The notes below the pieces were generated by a model. It made no database searches. It saw nothing but the letters and a program-made list of their open reading frames with translations, and was not told the origin of the DNA. A stretch of 64,000 nucleotides of DNA from Hyphomicrobiales bacterium. GTDB taxonomy: Bacteria; Pseudomonadota; Alphaproteobacteria; Rhizobiales; Rhizobiaceae. Where the stretch lies: contig UCCS01000008.1 of assembly GCA_900470965.1 (NCBI GenBank), positions 26,510 to 90,509 on the forward strand. Reading direction: 5' to 3'. How positions within the stretch are numbered: position 1 is the stretch's first letter; each line of letters starts with the position of its first letter. Positions 16,171-23,960 of this stretch are shown here, piece after piece. The position numbers were made by a program, and so were the translations under genes.

Positions 16171-17192
16171 CAGCGCCTCCCCCGGATACGAATGCGCGGA
16201 TCGACAATGCCGACCAGCACATCGATGACGAGATTGACGATAACGAAGAAGACGCCGGAGACGATCACCACGCCCATGACTGCGTTCAGGTCCTTCTGCA
16301 TGATGGTGCGCACGCCATAGGCGGCCATGCCGGGCCAAGCGAAGACGAGTTCGACGACGAAGGCGTTGCCGATCAGCGATGCGAATTCGAGGCCGGAAAT
16401 GGTGAGAGGCGGAACGAAACTCGGCCGCAACATATATTTGAAGACCCGCACGCGCTCGGGAATGCCGAAGGCTCGGCTCGCCTCGATATAATCCTGGCTG
16501 GAAACGTCGATCATCGAGGAGCGCGTGATGCGTGCTATCTGGCCCATGGTCGCCGCAGAGAGCGCAAGCGAGGGAAGAAGGAGATAGCGCAGGCCCTCGC
16601 CGAAAACGTCCAGCCGCCCATGCAGCAGGGAATCGAGCGTGACGAGACCGGTAATATCGGCACTGAAGACCATGCCTGGCGGCAGGCGCCCGGTCGTCGG
16701 CAGGATATGAAGCACATAGCCGGCAAGGATCTGCAGTACCAGCGCGAGGAAGAAGCTCGGCGTCACGGCGGAAAAGATCGCAATCAGCCGCACCAGATTA
16801 TCTGGCCATTTGTCTTTCCAGCGCGCGGCAGCGACACCCAAAGGAACACCGAACAGGAAGGCGATGGTGATCGTGGCGAGCACCAGCTCGAAGGTCGCGG
16901 CAAAGGTCTCGCGGATATCGTTGCTGACGGGGCGCTTGGTCAGAAGCGACAGGCCTAGATCGCCGCCGACGAGCCCGGAAACATAGATTCCGTATTGCTG
17001 GATCAGCGGCTTGTCGAAGCCGAGTGTCTGGCGAAATTGCTCGACCTGCTCATTGCTGGCACGCGGCCCGAGCGCCAATCTCACCGGATCCCCCGGCATG
17101 CCGCGAGCGATCGTGAAGATCACCACCGACAGTCCGAAAAGAACAAGCAGCGACCACAAGGCGCGCCTGACCAGGAAGAGGAGGAATTCCAA
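16170..17192 (-). CDS. ABC transporter permease (DppB-like)
   Basis: 340-residue permease of the oligopeptide importer type. The N-terminus MEFLLFLVRRALWSLLVLFG is a membrane helix, followed by the DppB hallmark ARGMPGDPVRLALGP, and the EAA loop is EASRAFGIPERVRVFKYMLRPS. Six helices are visible. It is first of four consecutive overlapping genes and lies 109 bases downstream of the binding-protein gene, a gap that contains stem-loops. Confidence 0.92.
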   Translation of the reverse strand: MEFLLFLVRRALWSLLVLFGLSVVIFTIARGMPGDPVRLALGPRASNEQVEQFRQTLGFDKPLIQQYGIYVSGLVGGDLGLSLLTKRPVSNDIRETFAATFELVLATITIAFLFGVPLGVAAARWKDKWPDNLVRLIAIFSAVTPSFFLALVLQILAGYVLHILPTTGRLPPGMVFSADITGLVTLDSLLHGRLDVFGEGLRYLLLPSLALSAATMGQIARITRSSMIDVSSQDYIEASRAFGIPERVRVFKYMLRPSFVPPLTISGLEFASLIGNAFVVELVFAWPGMAAYGVRTIMQKDLNAVMGVVIVSGVFFVIVNLVIDVLVGIVDPRIRIRGRR

Positions 17193-17232
17193 TGTTCCAG
17201 CCCTGTTTCAATCCATGATAGAGGATGTGGAC

Positions 17233-17286
17233 GGCCCTTCCGGGCCATCCTTTCCGGGCAGTTCGTCATGAGGGTGACACTGCCCG
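17233..17286 (-). terminator. Intercistronic stem-loops after binding-protein gene
   Basis: In the gap between binding-protein and permease genes there are two hairpins: CGGGCAGT (17255-17262) pairing with ACTGCCCG (17279-17286), and GGCCC/GGGCC with a TTCC loop (17233-17246). No T-run. Such structures commonly protect or attenuate mRNA so that the binding protein is made in excess over the membrane parts. Confidence 0.5.
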
Positions 17287-17301
17287 AAACGCGCTCAGCC
17301 G

Positions 17302-18861
17302 TTACTTGCAGGTCCAGCGATAACGGGTGAACTTGTAGTCAAAGGACTGCATCGGCACGGCATGGAAGCCTTCCAGGCACTTGTCCATGGCATGCTGTAC
17401 CGTCTGCGTTTCCAGGAAGACATCCGGCTGCAGATCGACGATCTTGTGCTGCAATTCCTTGTAGATCTCGGCCTGCTTGGCCTTGTCGGGCGTTTCGCGA
17501 GCCTGATCGATCAGGGCATCGATTGCCGGATCCTGCAGCCATTCGGCCGAAGCCCAGGTGCCGGCCGCTTTCGAATGATATTGCGTGAAGAACATGGAAT
17601 CCGGCGATGGATAGGTCGGGCCGAAAAAGATCTGGTTGACGTTTGGCGTCGTTTCGACCTTGCCGGCAATTTCCGTCACTCGGTTCCACGGATCGGCCTG
17701 CTGTATCACCTTGAAGCCTAGCTGTTCGAGGTTCGACTGCATCAGCAGGCTGAGCTCTTCCTCGAACTTGGTGCCGGCAACATAGCCAAGCGTGATCGGT
17801 ATCTCGCCGCCGGCATATTTCGACTGGGCAATTTCCGCCTTGGCAGCCTCGAGATCGTATTTCGGTGCCGGCAGGTCGCTCGCATAATAGTCGGCAAAAC
17901 CTGAAGGCAGCGGACCATTCAACTGACCGCCCGGCACGATGACGCTGCGGATCGTGTCGTAGTCGGTTGCATAGGCAAGTGCACGGCGAATATGGATATC
18001 GTCGGTCGGCGGTACCTTGGTATTGAGCTTCAGGTAGAAGCCGATCGTCGTATCTTCGCTGACGATGTTGAAGCGGCCCATCTCCTGCAGCGCCTTGTAG
18101 GTATCGGGCGCCTGGTATTGGCTGCTCATCGTGAGTTCGCCAGAGGCTGCAAGCGAGCGTACGGTCGCCTCGTCATTGGTGATGATCCAACGCACTTCGT
18201 CGATCGGGCCGTCATTGAAGCCCTTGTAGTATTTGGGATCGCGTTCGATCGTCATTGACGCGCCACGGTCCCAGTTCTTCAGGGTGTAGGGACCCGCACC
18301 GGCAGTCTTCGTCGAAAGATAGGTCTGGCCGTCATCACTGCCGGCATTGGCCTTGACCACATCGGCATTGACGATGAAGACGGCCGGGACCGTGCTGAGG
18401 AACGGCGCGAAGGCTTTCGAGAGGGTGAATTTAACGGTGTGCGGATCGACGGCCACGACCGAACCCGGCTTCAGCACGTCTGCGAAAAGGTTGGCCGGCC
18501 CGAGATTGATTTTCAAAAGCCGTTCGAAGGAATAGACGACGTCTGCGGCCTCGACGGGCGAACCATCGCTGAAATGCGCGTCGGAACGCAGTTTGAAGGT
18601 CACTTCCTTGGCATCCGGCGAGACCGTCCAGCTCTCGGCAAGCTCAGGCTGCAGGTTGCCGCTGGAATCGACGGTCACCAGACCGTCGTAGAGGTTCACG
18701 GCAGCCATATAGTCGGTGTAGTCAGAGATCTTGGCGGGATCAATCGTACCGAAGATCTGAACGGTATTCATGGTCACTGTTGTTTTGGCCGCGGCCGAGC
18801 CCGCAAAGCCGGCGGCAAGCACGGCCATAGCGGTAGAAGCAATCAGCTGTAATCTGCTCAT
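17302..18861 (-). CDS. ABC transporter substrate-binding protein, family 5
   Basis: 519-residue periplasmic solute-binding protein of the peptide/nickel/opine class. ATG 18861 follows GGGAGA and opens a signal peptide (MSRLQLIASTAMAVLAAGFA, cleaved after SAAA). The SBP_bac_5 core shows ESWTVSPDAKEVTFKLRSDAHFSDG in two blocks around residue 70-95. The frame is open to 19068 upstream, but that stretch has no ribosome site or signal peptide. It is the first structural gene of the operon ending at 9832 and lies downstream of the MalT-like regulator. The ligand is unknown. Confidence 0.92.
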   Translation of the reverse strand: MSRLQLIASTAMAVLAAGFAGSAAAKTTVTMNTVQIFGTIDPAKISDYTDYMAAVNLYDGLVTVDSSGNLQPELAESWTVSPDAKEVTFKLRSDAHFSDGSPVEAADVVYSFERLLKINLGPANLFADVLKPGSVVAVDPHTVKFTLSKAFAPFLSTVPAVFIVNADVVKANAGSDDGQTYLSTKTAGAGPYTLKNWDRGASMTIERDPKYYKGFNDGPIDEVRWIITNDEATVRSLAASGELTMSSQYQAPDTYKALQEMGRFNIVSEDTTIGFYLKLNTKVPPTDDIHIRRALAYATDYDTIRSVIVPGGQLNGPLPSGFADYYASDLPAPKYDLEAAKAEIAQSKYAGGEIPITLGYVAGTKFEEELSLLMQSNLEQLGFKVIQQADPWNRVTEIAGKVETTPNVNQIFFGPTYPSPDSMFFTQYHSKAAGTWASAEWLQDPAIDALIDQARETPDKAKQAEIYKELQHKIVDLQPDVFLETQTVQHAMDKCLEGFHAVPMQSFDYKFTRYRWTCK

Positions 18862-19147
18862 GATATCTCCCGGTTCAAAAGTTCCCTGCGACCATTTTGA
18901 TCGCTTTTGTTGGACCGCCTTGTACCCAGCGCTAAACGGTACGGTCTGCTCGGGAGGGACATCCAGCACTTGGGTTGCCGGTTTGCAGCGTTCCCATCGC
19001 TGACCCATCCGATTGTCCGCCAGAGGAGGTCTGAGAAGAAGATTGCATATGCAAAGCAACCTGCTCAACAGATGACGGGTCTAGGTTTTTGTTTAAATGG
19101 TCTAGGTTTTGTGTCCGCGGAGACGCCGATCTCGCCCGGATTCTGAA
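18862..19147 (-). promoter_or_regulatory. Promoter region of the importer/hydantoinase operon
   Basis: 286 bases between regulator stop and binding-protein start. It carries a direct repeat GGTCTAGGTTTT at 19078-19089 and 19099-19110, exactly 21 bases apart, and a 12-base palindrome TTGCATATGCAA at 19043-19054. No promoter hexamers are convincing. The repeat spacing (two helical turns) fits a cooperative activator such as the neighbouring MalT-like protein. Confidence 0.5.
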
Positions 19148-21496
19148 TCAGCTGACAAAACCGAGCGCCCTTGCCGCGCTGATCGCCTCCTGCCGGTTGC
19201 GGCAGCCGAGTTTGCGATAGACATTGCCGAGATGGAATTTTACCGTCGCCTCGCTGAGGCCGAGGGTGCTGGCAATGAACTTGTTGGCAGCGCCTTCCGA
19301 AATCATCAGCAGGATCTTGCTCTCGCGCCGCGACAGGTCATTGCGCCCGCCCGCAGAGCGGCTCGACAACCTTCCACTGTCGCGCAGCTTGCGGATGATC
19401 TGCCTGATAGGCAGCGACGTCGCCAGGAAGCCACCGATGCGCTGGTTGTCGATCAACTCCTCCAGGAAAACACGCTCTTCCGAAAGCGGGGCGATTGCGC
19501 CAAGCCGGGCGCAATCCTCAAAGATCTTCTGCAGGATGGCACGGGCACGCGTCAGGTTGCGCTGGCGCTTGGCAATATAGGCGAGCCAAATCTGCCCACT
19601 CAGACGCTGGCGGTCAGTCAGATGCAGATTGCCAATAATGCCCTCGATCAGATCGTCAAGTCCAGGGCGTGCAGGCTGCTCGTACGTTATCTGGCGCAGC
19701 CATGCGAGCGCGAGCGCGATCTCGTCGCGATCATGCAGATGGACAAGCTCTCCGTCATTGCTCACCACCCGGTTCCGGTCGACGCGCGACGTGATTGCTG
19801 CAAGGCATTGCGACGCCTCCTGCCAGCGATTTGCATTCTGCAGGATGGCCGCTTCGCGGATTTCGATCATCGCCTGGAACTGGCGGTTGGACACCTGATA
19901 AACTCGCCAACGGTCGAGAAAGCTGCGCGCCGCGATCGTCGAGAAATGGTCTCCAAGTGCCTGGCTGCCGTAGTGCAACGCAAATTCCAGCAGGCTTGGC
20001 CAGATCTCGCTATGGGAGAAATCGTCGATCTCGAGGCTGAGAAACCGCGCAAGCGGTTCAGCCCGTCCGGTCTCGTATTCGACGCAGGCCTCAAGGAGCA
20101 ATTGAAGACGCTGATCATTTCGGCTTTCGAATGGAAGCTCGCGAAGACTTTCCGCAGCCCGGAGCGAATGTTTGCGGGCCGCCAGCGCATCACCCATCAA
20201 GAGACGGATCAGCGCCTGATGGAGGCTGACATAAAAGCAGAGCATCGGGGCATTGGCGCGCTCGTAATGGTGCATTGCACGTTGCGCCACTTCCTCTGCC
20301 TCCGCAAAACGCCGGTTTCGGATGTAGAATTCGAGCACGGAATTGTAGAAGCTGCCGCGAAAAAGATGGTCGTCGAGCGGGAATTCGGCAACGAGCGCGA
20401 AGCAGGTTTCCAGGAGCTTTTCGGAGAAGAAATAGTCTTCATAGATGAGCATCAGCAGCCGGAATGCCCTGAATTCCCGAGAAAACACGGCATTCTGGGC
20501 AAAGACTGCCTCCGGATCGTTGGCCAGATCGCCGAAACGGTCGGCAAGCAGTCGACGCGCACGCGACACATCCCCGAGTTTCAATGCCTGCAGTGCGAGT
20601 GCAAGCACCAGGACTTCGCTTTGCAGCGCGTAGCTTCGCGGAAAACCGGCGAGAATTCGATCATAGGCTTCCGGTCCATGGAAATAGAGGAGGAAGATGC
20701 CTTTCGCCTCGGTGAAGACCTTGAGCGCGTTGTCGTATAGGCCAATGCGCTGGAATATCTCGATCGCTCGTATGGGATGGCCATGGGCTGCAAAACTGTC
20801 CGCAATCGCCTTGGCGTCTGCCAGCACCTTGATCCGCTCCGCTATCACGGCATCGAGCGCACGATCGATCTCGCCGGCGATCGCCTTTACGCGCAGGCCG
20901 TTCGCCGCGACGAGGGGAAGGAAATGGGATTGTTCGCGAAAATCCCCTTTGCCCGTATCCAGAACGATGCGGAGATCGACAAGGACTTCGGGTGGCGCGG
21001 ATTGAAGAAGCTCGCTTTCGAGGAATGCGCTCAAGCGTTCAGCGCTCAATGTCGGATTGAATGCAATCAGGGGCCACCCGCCTGATGCGTGCATGATATC
21101 AGCCACGCCCTCGGCAAAAATCTCTGTCGCTTCGTGCTGGTCGATGAGCAGAAAAGTTTGGTCCACGACATAGGCCTGACCATAGGCGATAGCCCGCGAG
21201 AGGCCTGGCAGCAGCGTATCGGGGCGCTTTGCGATAAAAATCCGCGCCCGAGCCGACAGAAAGGCTTCAGGTAAGGCGGCCGGCTTGCCATGGGGTGGGA
21301 TATCCCAGATGCAGACCTGATCAGGTCGCCATGCGGGTGCCGTTTCATCGGCGTGAATCTCGGCGCCGAAATGAGCGGCAATCTCATTCAGAGCCAACGT
21401 CTTGCCCATGCCGGCGGGCGCGTCGAGAACGACGATCGGCTCGCGGCGCGCTAGAAGAGCATCGAAGACTCGCGGTCTGTGGACCAAATGCTGCAC
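19148..21496 (-). CDS. MalT-like LuxR-family transcriptional activator
   Basis: 782-residue regulator of the LAL/STAND type. An N-terminal P-loop DAPAGMGKT (residues 25-33) marks the NTPase domain. A long helical TPR-like middle follows. The C-terminal 65 residues are a LuxR HTH (LSRRESKILLMISEGAANKF, then STLGLSEATVKFHLGNVYRKLG). GTG 21496 is the likely start. It lies on the same strand just upstream of the binding-protein gene, so it most likely activates the 18861-9832 operon in response to the imported solute or a product, as MalT does for maltotriose; this is inference. Two inverted repeats lie upstream of its start (21514-21544, 21557-21578). Confidence 0.88.
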   Translation of the reverse strand: MQHLVHRPRVFDALLARREPIVVLDAPAGMGKTLALNEIAAHFGAEIHADETAPAWRPDQVCIWDIPPHGKPAALPEAFLSARARIFIAKRPDTLLPGLSRAIAYGQAYVVDQTFLLIDQHEATEIFAEGVADIMHASGGWPLIAFNPTLSAERLSAFLESELLQSAPPEVLVDLRIVLDTGKGDFREQSHFLPLVAANGLRVKAIAGEIDRALDAVIAERIKVLADAKAIADSFAAHGHPIRAIEIFQRIGLYDNALKVFTEAKGIFLLYFHGPEAYDRILAGFPRSYALQSEVLVLALALQALKLGDVSRARRLLADRFGDLANDPEAVFAQNAVFSREFRAFRLLMLIYEDYFFSEKLLETCFALVAEFPLDDHLFRGSFYNSVLEFYIRNRRFAEAEEVAQRAMHHYERANAPMLCFYVSLHQALIRLLMGDALAARKHSLRAAESLRELPFESRNDQRLQLLLEACVEYETGRAEPLARFLSLEIDDFSHSEIWPSLLEFALHYGSQALGDHFSTIAARSFLDRWRVYQVSNRQFQAMIEIREAAILQNANRWQEASQCLAAITSRVDRNRVVSNDGELVHLHDRDEIALALAWLRQITYEQPARPGLDDLIEGIIGNLHLTDRQRLSGQIWLAYIAKRQRNLTRARAILQKIFEDCARLGAIAPLSEERVFLEELIDNQRIGGFLATSLPIRQIIRKLRDSGRLSSRSAGGRNDLSRRESKILLMISEGAANKFIASTLGLSEATVKFHLGNVYRKLGCRNRQEAISAARALGFVS

Positions 21497-21513
21497 TCAA
21501 TTCTCTGAGGTGA

Positions 21514-21578
21514 ACATGCGTTCATCAACCCGCTTCACGCATGTCATAGCAGCAGTGAGGTACCGAATGAACTACCTC
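21514..21578 (-). promoter_or_regulatory. Inverted repeats upstream of the LuxR regulator
   Basis: ACATGCG (21514-21520) pairs with CGCATGT (21538-21544), and GAGGTA (21557-21562) pairs with TACCTC (21573-21578). They lie 18-82 bases before the regulator start and could be operators or leader hairpins. No protein can be named. Confidence 0.3.
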
Positions 21579-21664
21579 TTTCTCAGGAGTATTTTGACGA
21601 TCTACGTGCTGGTCACTTTGCTGCAGAAACCGACCACTTCCTAACTTAGCCGGTATTTTGCGGC

Positions 21665-21681
21665 CGCACAAATCTTGTGCG
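21665..21681. promoter_or_regulatory. NtrC-like binding site 1
   Basis: CGCACAAATCTTGTGCG is a perfect palindrome with GCAC-N7-GTGC, the core of the NtrC enhancer consensus (TGCACC-N5-GGTGCA). It lies 117 bases upstream of the sigma-54 -24 element at 21798, the normal enhancer distance. Confidence 0.65.
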
Positions 21682-21728
21682 TTTTATCTACGCCATTTCG
21701 CGATTTGCTCATCAGATAGGCATCAGTA

Positions 21729-21745
21729 TGCACTTTCACAGCGCT
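21729..21745. promoter_or_regulatory. NtrC-like binding site 2
   Basis: TGCACTTTCACAGCGCT matches GCAC-N7-GTGC with one mismatch (GCGC). It lies 64 bases, about six helical turns, after site 1, so the two would be on the same DNA face, as for cooperative NtrC binding. Confidence 0.5.
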
Positions 21746-21796
21746 GAATAATGCGCGACACACGCCAATCTTTGAAAATCAACCACATGCGCGATC

Positions 21797-21813
21797 TGGC
21801 ATAGCGCTTGCAT
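21797..21813 (+). promoter_or_regulatory. Sigma-54 promoter of the guanidine operon
   Basis: TGGCATAGCGCTTGCAT fits the -24/-12 consensus TGGCACG-N4-TTGCW with GG and GC exactly ten bases apart (GG 21798-21799, GC 21810-21811). Transcription would start about 21823, just before the first riboswitch base. NtrC-like sites lie upstream. Confidence 0.75.
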
Positions 21814-21827
21814 CGAAATGGGCAGAG

Positions 21828-21945
21828 TTGGTGGCTAGGGTTCCGGCGTTTTCAAAAAAGCGCGACTGGTCCGAGAGCTACTACCGGCGGGGGAGAAATC
21901 CTGTCGGGTGCACGGCGGGACAAAAGCCCGGGAGACCTCGTAAGC
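21828..21945 (+). ncRNA. Guanidine-I riboswitch (ykkC subtype 1)
   Basis: The conserved ykkC blocks are present in order and spacing: GGCTAGGGTTCCG (21833-21845), ACTGGTCCGAGAG (21865-21877) and ACGGCGGGACAAAAGCCCGG (21912-21931), followed by GAGA. These form the guanidine-binding aptamer. Class I normally turns gene expression on when guanidine binds. The downstream genes are those of guanidine breakdown, which fits. The hairpins after the aptamer form the likely expression platform. Confidence 0.95.
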
Positions 21946-22002
21946 CAAGGGATTGGCGGCACGATGGTCATTGCCGATCCCTTTTGAAGAAAAGCAAAAG
22001 GG
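21944..22002 (+). terminator. Riboswitch expression platform with overlapping hairpins
   Basis: Three hairpins share strands. GCCAA (21944-21948)/TTGGC (21953-21957) is a possible antiterminator. GGGATTGGC (21949-21957)/GCCGATCCC (21973-21981) followed by TTTTG is a terminator with a short T-run. CCCTTTTG (21979-21986)/CAAAAGGG (21995-22002) would hide the Shine-Dalgarno of the first gene. Only one neighbour of each overlapping pair can form at once. Confidence 0.6.
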
Positions 22003-22010
22003 GAATTTCA

Positions 22011-23084
22011 ATGCAGACTTTTTCGAAGATCCTTTCCATTACCGCCCTCTCCACTTCGCTGGCACTGGCTTTCAGTTCCATCGCCGAGGCCGAGCAGAAG
22101 ACCGAATTCAAGGTCGCCTGGTCCATCTATGTCGGCTGGATGCCCTGGGGTTATGCGGCTGACCACGGCATCGTCAAGAAATGGGCCGACAAATACGACA
22201 TCAAGATCGATGTCACCCAGTTCAACGACTACGTGGAGTCGATGAACCAGTATACGGCCGGCGCCTTCGATGCCGTGACGCTGACCAACATGGACGGCCT
22301 GTCGATCCCGGCCGCCGGCGGCGTCGATACGACCGCCGTCATCGTCGGCGACTTCTCGAATGGCAACGACGCCGTCATCCTGAAGGACAAGGCGAGCCTT
22401 GCCGATATCAAGGGCCAGAACGTCAATCTCGTCGAATTCTCCGTCTCGCACTATCTGCTCGCCCGAGCGCTCGAAAGTATCAAGCTGACGGAGCGCGACG
22501 TAAAGGTAGTCAACACGTCTGATGCCGACATGGTCGCTGCCTACAAGACCGCCGATGTCTCCGCCGTTGTCACCTGGAACCCGCTGGTCTCGACCATCCT
22601 CGAAGATCCCACAGCCAAGAAGGTTTTTGACAGCTCGCAGGTGCCAGGCGAAATCATCGACCTGATGGTCGCCAACAGCGGCGTGCTCAAGGACAATCCG
22701 AATTTCGGCAAGGCGCTCGCCGGCATCTGGTACGAGACGGCTGCCCTGCTGCGAGCCGATACTGCCGAAGGCAAGGCGGCCCGCGAGGCCATGGGCTCCG
22801 CTTCGGGCACCGATCTCGCCGGCTTCGAAGCTCAGCTGGCCGCCACCAAGCTCTTCGACAAGCCGGCCGATGCCGTTGCCTTCACCGCCTCGCCCGGCCT
22901 GCCGAAGACCATGGATCTGGTGCGCACCTTCCTTTTCGAGAAGGGGTTGCTCGGCAATGGCGCGCCGTCCGCTGACGTCATCGGCATTGAAATGCCCGAT
23001 GGCAAGGTACTGGGCGACACAGGCAATGTGAAGCTGCGCTTCACCGAGACCTACATGAAGGCAGCCGCCGACGGTTCGCTCTGA
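22011..23084 (+). CDS. Guanidine/urea-type ABC transporter substrate-binding protein
   Basis: 357-residue periplasmic binding protein of the nitrate/sulfonate/taurine-like class found with urea carboxylase-type genes. ATG 22011 follows AAAAGGGGAA and opens a signal peptide (MQTFSKILSITALSTSLALA, cleaved after AEA). The mature start has FKVAWSIYVGWMPWGYAADHG, whose first part fits ligand-binding proteins of this group, and ALTNMDG-type DAVTLTNMDGLS is seen around 80-95. It is the first gene after the guanidine riboswitch. Guanidine or a guanidine-containing solute is the expected ligand. Confidence 0.88.
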   Translation: MQTFSKILSITALSTSLALAFSSIAEAEQKTEFKVAWSIYVGWMPWGYAADHGIVKKWADKYDIKIDVTQFNDYVESMNQYTAGAFDAVTLTNMDGLSIPAAGGVDTTAVIVGDFSNGNDAVILKDKASLADIKGQNVNLVEFSVSHYLLARALESIKLTERDVKVVNTSDADMVAAYKTADVSAVVTWNPLVSTILEDPTAKKVFDSSQVPGEIIDLMVANSGVLKDNPNFGKALAGIWYETAALLRADTAEGKAAREAMGSASGTDLAGFEAQLAATKLFDKPADAVAFTASPGLPKTMDLVRTFLFEKGLLGNGAPSADVIGIEMPDGKVLGDTGNVKLRFTETYMKAAADGSL

Positions 23085-23096
23085 TCGCAATGGCGA

Positions 23097-23111
23097 CGCG
23101 GCTTAGCCGCG
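23097..23111 (+). terminator. Intercistronic stem-loop after binding-protein gene
   Basis: CGCGGC-TTA-GCCGCG, a short GC-rich hairpin with no T-run, between binding-protein and permease genes. It may stabilise the upstream mRNA or attenuate readthrough. Confidence 0.4.
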
Positions 23112-23141
23112 CCCCTTCCCTTCACCAGCGGAGCATTTCCC

Positions 23142-23960
23142 ATGCGTTGGATCAACACGAGGCCGAGCCGGGGCACGCAATTTGCCTTGATGCTGCTACC
23201 CTTCGTGCTGCTCGTTGTCGCCTATGCCTTTGGCTCGGCCGCACGACTGGCGGAAAATGCCAATGACAAGCTTCTGCCAAGCATTGCCGGCTTTGCCGAT
23301 GCGATCAACCGTCTGGCCTTCGTCGCCGACCAGCGTACCGGCGAATTTCTGCTCTGGTCGGACACGGGCGCGAGCCTGATCCGCCTGCTCTCCGGCCTCG
23401 GCATCTCGACGGCAATTGCGCTCGCAATTGGCATGTTGATCGGCATGCTGCCCTATCTGAGGGCGTTGCTTTCCCCCTTTGTCGCCGTGATCTCCATGGT
23501 TCCGCCGTTGGCGCTTCTGCCAATCCTCTTCATCGTTATGGGTCTCGGAGAGACTTCGAAGATCGCCCTCATCGTCATTGGCGTCGCTCCGACGATGATC
23601 CGCGACCTGGCACTGAAGGCGCTGGAACTGCCTCGCGAACAGATCGTCAAGGCCGAGACGCTTGGCGGCTCCTCCTGGCAGATCGGCCTGCGCGTCGTGC
23701 TGCCGCAGATCCTGCCGCGGCTGATCACCTGCCTCAGGCTGCAACTCGGCCCAGCGTGGCTGTTCCTGATTGCGGCCGAGGCGATCTCCTCGGATTCCGG
23801 CCTCGGCTACCGCATCTTCCTCGTCCGCCGCTATCTCTCGATGGATATTATCTTTCCCTATGTCGTCTGGATCACCCTGCTCGCCGTGGTGATGAACACT
23901 TTGCTCGACCGTCTGCGCATTGCCGTCTTCCCCTGGTCGGAACTGGAGAAGCAGGCATGA
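23142..23960 (+). CDS. ABC transporter permease (guanidine/urea-type importer)
   Basis: 272-residue inner-membrane permease of the SsuC/TauC class. Hydrophobic segments start with FALMLLPFVLLVVAYAFGSAA, and the coupling EAA loop is around KAETLGGSSWQIGLRVVLPQ. The stop overlaps the start of the ATPase gene (ATGA). The position between binding protein and ATPase, inside the guanidine operon, supports a role in guanidine uptake. Confidence 0.9.
   Translation: MRWINTRPSRGTQFALMLLPFVLLVVAYAFGSAARLAENANDKLLPSIAGFADAINRLAFVADQRTGEFLLWSDTGASLIRLLSGLGISTAIALAIGMLIGMLPYLRALLSPFVAVISMVPPLALLPILFIVMGLGETSKIALIVIGVAPTMIRDLALKALELPREQIVKAETLGGSSWQIGLRVVLPQILPRLITCLRLQLGPAWLFLIAAEAISSDSGLGYRIFLVRRYLSMDIIFPYVVWITLLAVVMNTLLDRLRIAVFPWSELEKQA

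Noticed and set aside
19109..20740. Long plus-strand frame opposite the MalT-like gene (543 residues)
   Set aside because: Antisense shadow of a high-GC gene; the minus-strand gene has clear P-loop and LuxR motifs.
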